Positions 58,246 through 64,000 of a stretch of 64,000 nt of DNA are shown one piece after another. Under the pieces are notes generated by a model. That model did not search any database. It had not been told where the DNA came from and worked only from the letters and a program-made list of their open reading frames with translations. The position numbers were made by a program, and so were the translations under genes. The DNA comes from an uncultured Pseudoxanthomonas sp. (GTDB lineage: Bacteria > Pseudomonadota > Gammaproteobacteria > Xanthomonadales > Xanthomonadaceae), in NCBI RefSeq assembly GCF_946886695.1, contig NZ_CAMPJD010000016.1:1-64000 (forward strand). The letters are read 5' to 3'. Position 1 is the stretch's first letter; the number at the start of each line of letters is the position of its first letter.

Positions 58246-58926
58246 TCAGCGCTCCAGCTGACGGGTGGCATTCTCCGAGCGTTCGGATGACGGTCGCGGC
58301 GGCGGCGCGGGACGCTCCACCCTGGCCGGTGCCGGCCGCTCCATGCGCTGTTGGGGCCGCTCGACCGCGCGCGGCGCGGAGGGCGAAGAAGTCACGCGGG
58401 GAGGACGATAGCCGCCCTCACCCACGCGTGGCCGGTTGGGCGACGGCGTCACGCGGGGCGGGCGGTAACCCCCTTCACCCACGCGCGGCTGGCTGGGGGA
58501 AGGTATGACCTGGCCGGGACGATTGGGGACCATCGGCTGGGAACCGCCTTCGCGCCAGCGACCGGTCGGGTCTCGCCACGGCGGCGGCCGGTTGCCGCTT
58601 CCCCCATTGCCAGGCGGCTTGGGGGTGTTGTCGCCGGGACGCGGCGGCCTGGGATGGTGGTGCGGCGGGTAATAGGGATAGTGCGAGCCGTAGTAGCCGT
58701 AGTACGGGTAGCCGTAATAGCTGCTGTAGCGGTAGGGACCGCCATAGCCATAACCACCGTACGATCCGACACCACCGTAGTAGCCGCCGTAGGGATCGTA
58801 GTACTGGGTGCTGGGGCGGCCGTGGTAGTAGCCACCCGGTGCGGTATCACCCACGTAGTCATAGGTCGCACAACCGCCCAGCGCGAGGCTGGCGAATGCG
58901 ATGGCGAGAAGAGATGTGCGCTTCAT
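58246..58926 (-). CDS. Low-complexity Gly/Tyr- and Pro-rich lipoprotein
   Basis: 226-aa lipoprotein (lipobox ASLALGGC, Cys about 19). After the signal comes a Gly/Tyr-rich tract (YYGGVGSYGGYGYGGPYRYS…), then His/Pro-rich HHHPRPPRPGD, then a repeated unit RVGEGGYRPPRVT occurring twice in tandem, and a Pro/Arg tail. Composition suggests an unstructured surface or envelope protein; function unknown. A terminator lies 180 bp beyond its stop. Confidence 0.75.
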   Translation of the reverse strand: MKRTSLLAIAFASLALGGCATYDYVGDTAPGGYYHGRPSTQYYDPYGGYYGGVGSYGGYGYGGPYRYSSYYGYPYYGYYGSHYPYYPPHHHPRPPRPGDNTPKPPGNGGSGNRPPPWRDPTGRWREGGSQPMVPNRPGQVIPSPSQPRVGEGGYRPPRVTPSPNRPRVGEGGYRPPRVTSSPSAPRAVERPQQRMERPAPARVERPAPPPRPSSERSENATRQLER

Positions 58927-59052
58927 GGCGGAACCCCCGTTACTTTGCTCTTGCAGCATCGGCCCGGCGCATTGAATCAGTGCTTAACCCCGCCGGTACC
59001 GCCCAGGTGGCGAAAAGCCCGCCAACACAGGTCCGGCGCGGGGATGATGCGT

Positions 59053-59058
59053 TAACCT
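59053..59058 (+). promoter_or_regulatory. -10 element of the dehydratase gene, near-leaderless
   Basis: TAACCT followed by six bases and ATG 59065. It supports the first ATG (MPMPLPTF) over the one six bases further on. Confidence 0.4.
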
Positions 59059-59064
59059 TTCTGC

Positions 59065-60027
59065 ATGCCGATGCCCTTGCCCACCTTCGACGACGTCCTC
59101 GCCGCGGCCGCCCGTATCGCCCCCCATGCGCACACCACCCCCGTCCTGCATTCCAGCGCACTGGATGCCCTCGCCGGCTGCGCGCTCCATTTCAAGGCCG
59201 AACCGCTGCAACGGACGGGCGCGTTCAAGTTCCGCGGCGCCTGCAACGCCGTCTGGGCCCTCGATGACAGGACGGCAGCGCGTGGCGTGGTGACGCATTC
59301 CTCCGGCAACCACGGCGCCGCCCTCGCTCTGGCGGCACGGACGCGCGGCATCGCGTGCCATGTGGTCGTGCCCGAAGGCGCAAATGCCGCGAAGCTGGCC
59401 AACATCGCCCGTTATGGCGCGCATCTGCACACCTGTGCGCCGACGACAGCCGCCCGCGAAGCGGCGGCTGCACGGGTGCAGGCCGAAACCGGCGCCAGCC
59501 TGATCCATCCCTACACCCATCCGCATGTGATCGCCGGCCAGGGCACGGCAGCGCTGGAATTGCTGAACGCTCACGGCCCGCTGGATGCGCTGGTCGCACC
59601 GGTCGGCGGAGGCGGACTTCTCTCCGGCACTGCGATCGCCGTTGCGGCGACGGCCGTGGACTGCCGCATCTTCGGCGCTGAACCGGAAGGGGCTGCCGAT
59701 ACCGCCGATTCGCTGGCGGCCGGTGAGCGACGGGTCGACTTTATTCCCGACACCCTGTGCGACGGCCTGCGCGGTGCGCTCGGCGAACCCAACTTCGCCC
59801 TGCTGCGCCTGCATGCCGTGGAGGTGCTGACCGTGCCCGACGCCGAAACGCTCTCTGCGATGCGGCTGCTGTGGCAATGCCTGAAGCTGGTTGTCGAGCC
59901 TTCGTCCGCCATCGCATTGGCCGCGATCCTGCGGCACCGCGAGCGCTTCGCTGGGCTGCAAGTCGGCGTGCTCCTGTCCGGAGGCAACGTCGACCTGGAT
60001 GCGCTTCCCTGGGAGGCGGCGGCATGA
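59065..60027 (+). CDS. PLP-dependent threonine/serine dehydratase family protein
   Basis: 320-aa fold-type II PLP enzyme. The Schiff-base lysine is Lys55 in QRTGAFKFRGA, the substrate loop is SSGNHGAA and the phosphate loop GGGGLLSG. There is no C-terminal ACT regulatory domain, so it is the short catabolic/serine-racemase-like form rather than biosynthetic IlvA. A Ser (LSGG) near the C-terminus contacts the pyridine nitrogen. Likely reaction is threonine or serine to the 2-oxoacid plus ammonia, or racemisation. The next gene overlaps its stop. Confidence 0.85.
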   Translation: MPMPLPTFDDVLAAAARIAPHAHTTPVLHSSALDALAGCALHFKAEPLQRTGAFKFRGACNAVWALDDRTAARGVVTHSSGNHGAALALAARTRGIACHVVVPEGANAAKLANIARYGAHLHTCAPTTAAREAAAARVQAETGASLIHPYTHPHVIAGQGTAALELLNAHGPLDALVAPVGGGGLLSGTAIAVAATAVDCRIFGAEPEGAADTADSLAAGERRVDFIPDTLCDGLRGALGEPNFALLRLHAVEVLTVPDAETLSAMRLLWQCLKLVVEPSSAIALAAILRHRERFAGLQVGVLLSGGNVDLDALPWEAAA

Positions 60028-60632
60028 GCACGCGGGGCCGCAAATCGAAGCGTGGCCTTGCGGGCTGGATGTGGCGGCTGCTGTTGCTTGCCCTGGTGTG
60101 GCTGGTCGGCGTGGCGGCCTACATCGTGTGGGTGGGGCAGCGGGACGATGCGGCGCGCGCCGATGCGATCATCGTGTTGGGCGCAGCCGCTTACGACGCC
60201 AAGCCATCGCCCGTGTTCGAGGAACGCATCCGCCACGGCATCGATCTGTACAAGCGCGGCATGGCGCCAACGCTGATCTTCACCGGCGGCTACGGCGGCT
60301 CGGGCGCGCGCTTCTCAGAATCGCAGGTCGCGCGCCGTTACGCCTTGCGCCAGGGCGTGCCGGAGAAAGCGATCCTGATCGAATCGCTGTCGCGCAATAC
60401 ACACGAGAATCTGCGCCAGGCATCCCTGCTGATGCAGCAACACAATCTGCACAGCGTCATCATCGTGAGCGATCCGCTGCACATGGCACGCGCCCTGCGG
60501 ATCAGTCGCGGCCTGGGCATCCGTGCCGTCGGTTCGCCCACGCCCACCAGCCGTTTCCGCACGTTCGCCACGCGCTGGCGCTTCCTGTTGCAGGAAGTCT
60601 ATTTCTTCCATCGCGACCGCCTGCCACGCTGA
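60024..60632 (+). CDS. YdcF-family (DUF218) membrane protein
   Basis: 202-aa protein with one N-terminal transmembrane helix (WRLLLLALVWLVGVAAYIVW) and a periplasmic DUF218 domain: DAIIVLGAA, LIFTGGYG, NTHENLRQ and VSDPLHMARAL. The family includes ElyC/SanA-type envelope proteins of uncertain enzymatic role. ATG 60024 overlaps the dehydratase stop (ATGA). Confidence 0.85.
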   Translation: MSTRGRKSKRGLAGWMWRLLLLALVWLVGVAAYIVWVGQRDDAARADAIIVLGAAAYDAKPSPVFEERIRHGIDLYKRGMAPTLIFTGGYGGSGARFSESQVARRYALRQGVPEKAILIESLSRNTHENLRQASLLMQQHNLHSVIIVSDPLHMARALRISRGLGIRAVGSPTPTSRFRTFATRWRFLLQEVYFFHRDRLPR

Positions 60633-60679
60633 AGGCCTGGCGTATCATCGGTGCGTCATCCTCCCTGCGGGAATCCACC

Positions 60680-61108
60680 ATGAAGATCGACGGCACGCGC
60701 CGGCAGGATCGCGCCACCGAACTCGTCCTCAGCTACTACGCCGCGTTCAACCGCGGCGACTGGGAGAACATGCTGGCATTGCTGACAGACGACGTGGTGC
60801 ACGATCTCAACCAGGGCGCGCGCGAGATCGGGCGCGACGCCTTCGCCGCCTTCCTCGGCCGCATGAATGCCAGTTACCGCGAACAGCTGCGCGACATCGT
60901 GGTACTGGTCACGCAGGACGGCCAGCATGCCGCCGCCGAATACGTGGTGCATGGCGAATACCACCACACCGATGAGGGCCTGCCAGCCGCGAGCGGCCAG
61001 ACGTACATGCTGCCGGGTGGTGCGTTCTTCGATATCCGCGACGACCGCATCGCGCGCGTCACCAACTACTACAACCTGCAGGACTGGATCGCACAGGTCG
61101 GCGGTTGA
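60680..61108 (+). CDS. SnoaL-like (NTF2-fold) ketosteroid-isomerase-related protein
   Basis: 142-aa small alpha+beta protein (ATELVLSYYAAFNRGDWENMLALLTDDVVHDLNQGAREIGRDAFAAFL…) of the SnoaL superfamily. The conserved Asp/His pocket is plausible but the substrate cannot be named. TATCAT about 32 bases upstream may be its -10. Confidence 0.8.
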   Translation: MKIDGTRRQDRATELVLSYYAAFNRGDWENMLALLTDDVVHDLNQGAREIGRDAFAAFLGRMNASYREQLRDIVVLVTQDGQHAAAEYVVHGEYHHTDEGLPAASGQTYMLPGGAFFDIRDDRIARVTNYYNLQDWIAQVGG

Positions 61109-61156
61109 TCCATGATGCGCACCCTGCCACCCCTAAGGCGCTGAAGGCGCGCGTTC

Positions 61157-61178
61157 GGGGCTGAAGCCCCTCCTACAG
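61157..61178. repeat. Short palindromic repeat at the bioC stop codon
   Basis: GGGGCTGAAGCCCC followed by TCCTACAG; on the minus strand it reads CTGTAGGA-GGGGCTTCAGCCCC, so the bioC TAG is inside the TGTAGGAG core shared with the 55768-55883 element. A GCGCTGAAGGCGC hairpin lies just beside it. Confidence 0.65.
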
Positions 61179-62069
61179 CTTGCGCCGGATCGGGATCTTC
61201 GCCAGCGGTACCGTCGCGATGTCTTCACCCTGCCCGCGGATCGGCGCACCCGGTGGTGGCGCCCAGGCGTGTGCGTAGATGACATCCCAGGTGCTGGGCA
61301 GCTTGCCGTCTGCGCGCCGCAGCGGCTCGTACGCATCGGCAGCGGCAGCGAAACGCGCGCGCCCGGTCAGCGTATGCCGACGTTGTTGCAGCGCATTGGT
61401 CGCGCCCATCGCGCGCAGCTCGCGCATCAGGGCGGGCAGATCGTCGTAGGTCAACGTAAAGCGGTCGCGATCGAGCACCGGATCGCGGAAACCGGCCATC
61501 ATCAGCGCATCGCCGAACTGGGCGATCTGCGGGAATGGACTGACATGCGGCACGGCATCGGCATGCGCGAAGGCATCGCGCAACTCCTGCAACGTCTCCG
61601 GGCCGAAGGTCGAGCACACCAGCAGGCCATCGGGTTTCAACACGCGACGGAATTCATTGAACGCTGCAGGCAGGTCGTCCACCCATTGCAGACTGAGGTT
61701 GCAAAACAGCACGTCCACCGTGCCGTCGGCCAATGGCAATGCGCGCAGGTCGGCACACACGCGCTGGAACGGCTTCCACCAGCCGGACTGCTTCTTCGCT
61801 TCACGCAGCATCGGCAACGCCAGGTCCAGCGCGACCACCTGCGCCTTCGGCCAACGCTTGCGCATCGCCGCCGCCGCGTGCGCGGGACCGCACCCCACAT
61901 CCAGCACCACGCTGGGTGCTGCGGCGTCTTGTCCTCTTCGCAGGGTGAAATAGTCCAGTGACTCCATCAACCGCTTTTCCACTTCATGCTGCAGGGCAGC
62001 CGCCGCATCGTAACCGGCGGCGGAACGCGAGAAGGCGCGCCGGATATGGCGCTGGTCGAAGGTGGTCAT
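61173..62069 (-). CDS. bioC: Malonyl-ACP O-methyltransferase BioC
   Basis: 298-aa SAM methyltransferase that primes pimelate synthesis by methylating malonyl-ACP. Opening FDQRHIRRAFSRSAAGYDAAAALQHEV is typical of BioC; SAM motif I is VVLDVGCGPAH, then VDVLFCNLSLQWVDDLPAAFNEFRRVLKPDG. ATG 62069 overlaps the bioH stop by 4 bases. Its stop TAG falls in a repeat core. Confidence 0.92.
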   Translation of the reverse strand: MTTFDQRHIRRAFSRSAAGYDAAAALQHEVEKRLMESLDYFTLRRGQDAAAPSVVLDVGCGPAHAAAAMRKRWPKAQVVALDLALPMLREAKKQSGWWKPFQRVCADLRALPLADGTVDVLFCNLSLQWVDDLPAAFNEFRRVLKPDGLLVCSTFGPETLQELRDAFAHADAVPHVSPFPQIAQFGDALMMAGFRDPVLDRDRFTLTYDDLPALMRELRAMGATNALQQRRHTLTGRARFAAAADAYEPLRRADGKLPSTWDVIYAHAWAPPPGAPIRGQGEDIATVPLAKIPIRRKL

Positions 62070-62839
62070 GCCGCCACCTCTGTCAGGGACTGCATGAAGC
62101 GGTCGACTTCTTCCGCCACCCGGTCGGCGTGCCCCAGGAACGGCGCGTGCCCGCCTCCGGCGATCTCGACGAAGTGCGCCTGCGGCGCAAGTTCCGCCGC
62201 TGTGCGCATCGCCTTCGACGGTACCAGCAGGTCGCGGCGACCGGCCAGCCACAGGCTGGGTACGGACAGTGCGGGCAGCTTCGCGCGCATGTCGGATTGT
62301 TCCAGCAATTGCAGGCCCGCCTGTAGTGCTTCGGGCGCGGGTTCGCCGCGCGCATAGAGATCGTGCTTCAACGTGCGCAGCTCGCTGCGCGCATGTTCGG
62401 AGCCCATGGTGTCCAGCGCGAGAAAGCGCTCCAGGGTGCCCGCATAATCGTTGCGCAGGTCGGTGCCGAACTGCGCGAACACGCTCGCGTCGACCGCATG
62501 CGCCCATGCCTCGCTGCGAACGAAGCGCGGGGTGGAGGCGACCATCGCCAGTCCACGCACCTGCAGCGACCGTGCGGCGGCCTGCAATGCAAACAACCCG
62601 CCCAGTGACCATGCCAGCCACACTGCGGGCGGCGTACTGGCGAGGATGGCATCGGCGGTGGCATCCAGCGTCAGCGCGACGTCGCTTTCGCGGCTGTGGC
62701 CGTGCCCGGGCAGGTCGACGAGATGGAGGGTGTAACGGTCGGACAGCCGCTGCACCAGCGGTGCGAACACCCCGCCATGCAGCGCCCAACCGTGCAGCAG
62801 CACCAGGGATGGGCCGTTGCCGAGGGATTCGATATGCAT
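62066..62839 (-). CDS. bioH: Pimeloyl-ACP methyl ester carboxylesterase BioH
   Basis: 257-aa alpha/beta-hydrolase ending the BioC-primed cycle by releasing pimeloyl-ACP. Nucleophile Ser78 in AWSLGGLFA, the oxyanion LLHGWALHGG and catalytic His in GGGHAPFLGH. ATG 62839 follows the bioF end by about 60 bases. Confidence 0.92.
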   Translation of the reverse strand: MHIESLGNGPSLVLLHGWALHGGVFAPLVQRLSDRYTLHLVDLPGHGHSRESDVALTLDATADAILASTPPAVWLAWSLGGLFALQAAARSLQVRGLAMVASTPRFVRSEAWAHAVDASVFAQFGTDLRNDYAGTLERFLALDTMGSEHARSELRTLKHDLYARGEPAPEALQAGLQLLEQSDMRAKLPALSVPSLWLAGRRDLLVPSKAMRTAAELAPQAHFVEIAGGGHAPFLGHADRVAEEVDRFMQSLTEVAA

Positions 62840-62899
62840 GCATGTATTGTCGCCGATCCCGCCCGATGCGGGATCACGCAGACGGGATGGCGCGTCGCG

Positions 62900-64000
62900 T
62901 CAGGCGACGGCGCCGTGCACGCGCTGTACGGCATCCCAGGAGCGCGCCAGTGTCGCCACCAGGCCATCCACGTCCTGCGCAGAGTGCAGTGCGGACAGGG
63001 TGATGCGCAGGCGCGCCTTGCCGTCCGGCACGGTGGGCGGGCGGATGGCGGGTACGAGGTAACCGGCACTGTCCAGCGCGGCGGACAGGGCCAGTGCATT
63101 GGCGTCGCTGCCGCACAGCACCGGCTGGATCGGCGACTCGGAAGCCATCAATTGCAAGCCCGCGCGCTGGGCCCCGCTGCGGAAGCGATCCACCAGCGAC
63201 TGCAGCTTCTCGCGGCGCCAGTGGTCGCGGCGGGCGTGCTTCACCGCGACGCGGGTGGCCGCTGCCAGCGCCGGCGGCAGCGCGGTGGTGTAGATGTAGG
63301 GGCGCGCGGTTTCGGCGAGATGCTGGATCAGCATCTCTTCTCCCACGACGACGGCGCCGTAACCACCAAGCGCCTTGCCGAGCGTGACCAGTTGCAGGGG
63401 CACGTCGGCCACGCCCATGCGCGCTTCCGCCACGCTGCCGCGGCCGTCCGGCCCACGCACGCCGACGCCGTGCGCGTCGTCGACGAACAGCAATGCCTGC
63501 TGCATGCGCGCCACCAGGCTCAGGGCGCGCAACGGTGCAGTGTCGCCGTCCATGCTGAAGACGCCGTCCGTCACCAGCATCGCCGCGCCGTCCGCCTGCA
63601 GCTTGAGCTGGCGCAATGCGCCTTCCGGATCCAGGTGCGGGTAACGCCGCAGCCTGGCGCCCGCCAGCCGCGTCGCATCGAGCAAACTGGCGTGGTTGAG
63701 CCGGTCCTGCACGCAGACGTCGCCGTCTTCCAGCAAGGCCTGCTGCACGGCGAGGTTGGCGAGGAAGCCGCTGCCGAACAGCAGCGCACGCGGATAGCCC
63801 AGCCATTCCGCCACGTCGCGCTCGAGTCCCTCGTGGATGGCATGGTGGCCGCTGACCAGATGCGATGCCCCAGCACCCGTGCCTTCGCGCGCAGCGGCGT
63901 CCTGCAGTGCATTGGTCACTTCGAACTGCTGCGCCAGACCCAGGTAGTCGTTGCTGCTGAACTCGGTCAGCCAGCGGCCATCGACCTCCACGCGCACGCC
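62900..64000 (-). CDS. bioF: 8-amino-7-oxononanoate synthase BioF, 5' end outside the window
   Basis: PLP-dependent fold-type I enzyme joining pimeloyl-ACP and L-alanine. From [17 protein letters not shown] onward the family is clear: the [19 protein letters not shown] segment, [12 protein letters not shown] and the PLP-lysine in [14 protein letters not shown]. The frame stays open to the right border; about 30-40 N-terminal residues lie beyond 64000, so no start codon is given. First gene of the bioF-bioH-bioC unit seen here. Confidence 0.93.
   Translation of the reverse strand, partial: GVRVEVDGRWLTEFSSNDYLGLAQQFEVTNALQDAAAREGTGAGASHLVSGHHAIHEGLERDVAEWLGYPRALLFGSGFLANLAVQQALLEDGDVCVQDRLNHASLLDATRLAGARLRRYPHLDPEGALRQLKLQADGAAMLVTDGVFSMDGDTAPLRALSLVARMQQALLFVDDAHGVGVRGPDGRGSVAEARMGVADVPLQLVTLGKALGGYGAVVVGEEMLIQHLAETARPYIYTTALPPALAAATRVAVKHARRDHWRREKLQSLVDRFRSGAQRAGLQLMASESPIQPVLCGSDANALALSAALDSAGYLVPAIRPPTVPDGKARLRITLSALHSAQDVDGLVATLARSWDAVQRVHGAVA

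Overview
The window is a high-GC chromosomal segment from a gammaproteobacterium of the Xanthomonadaceae (Xanthomonas, Pseudoxanthomonas, Stenotrophomonas or Lysobacter type; I cannot settle the genus). This rests on gene content and order (bioF-bioH-bioC, tatABC, glyQ-glyS, tamA-tamB, an ECF sigma factor next to a TPR Ser/Thr kinase) and on short palindromic intergenic repeats typical of the family. Most of it is ordinary core chromosome with strongly GC-rich third codon positions. No rRNA, tRNA, IS element or CRISPR array was found.

Layout. (1) 1-2.6 kb is the distal tail of an integron gene-cassette array: two 60-bp attC sites that are almost identical, one degenerate attC and one half-site. 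Between and after them lie a hypothetical protein, a secreted trypsin-like protease and two different HIT-family proteins, all in one direction and with clearly lower GC. The integrase should lie to the left, outside the window. (2) 2.7-7 kb: an epimerase plus Gfo/Idh oxidoreductase pair, small membrane proteins and a NarL-type response regulator. (3) 7-12.5 kb: a probable acetate/short-chain acid module made of acs, a DcaP-like porin and an MHS-type symporter with an unusual soluble insert. (4) 12.6-22.5 kb: tautomerase, EF-hand protein, ABC ATPase, mutM, ECF sigma plus membrane kinase, tdk and rep. (5) 22.9-25 kb: an orphan Tle1-like (DUF2235) lipase with an adjacent lipoprotein that is probably its immunity protein. 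(6) 25-43 kb: dinB-type protein, yceH, acid phosphatase, pyrF, plsB, ttcA, rdgC, YgjP-type peptidase, hemH, SYLF protein, tatABC and a glutamine amidotransferase. (7) 43-52 kb: glyQ and glyS, then tamA and tamB; glyS is flanked by inverted repeat units and carries a low-GC internal patch. (8) 52-58 kb: AlkZ-like glycosylase, S46 peptidase, a 56-residue cysteine-rich protein and mnmG. (9) 57.8-58.06 kb: a sigma-54-type promoter followed about 80 bp later by a perfect terminator, a candidate small RNA. (10) 58-64 kb: repetitive lipoprotein, serine/threonine dehydratase, YdcF protein, SnoaL-like protein and bioC-bioH-bioF, the last cut by the window edge.

Themes across the window. Several genes (tdk, plsB, ttcA, the YgjP peptidase, tamA, the dehydratase, perhaps hemH) have a -10-like hexamer ending 6-7 nt before the start codon, which predicts leaderless mRNAs. 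Three genes (tatC, the 56-residue protein, bioC) end in a TAG that is itself part of, or directly abuts, a palindromic repeat. The strongest leads for something undescribed are the putative sigma-54 small RNA upstream of mnmG, the DUF2235/lipoprotein pair, the integron tail with its protease cassette and half attC, and the mosaic glyS.
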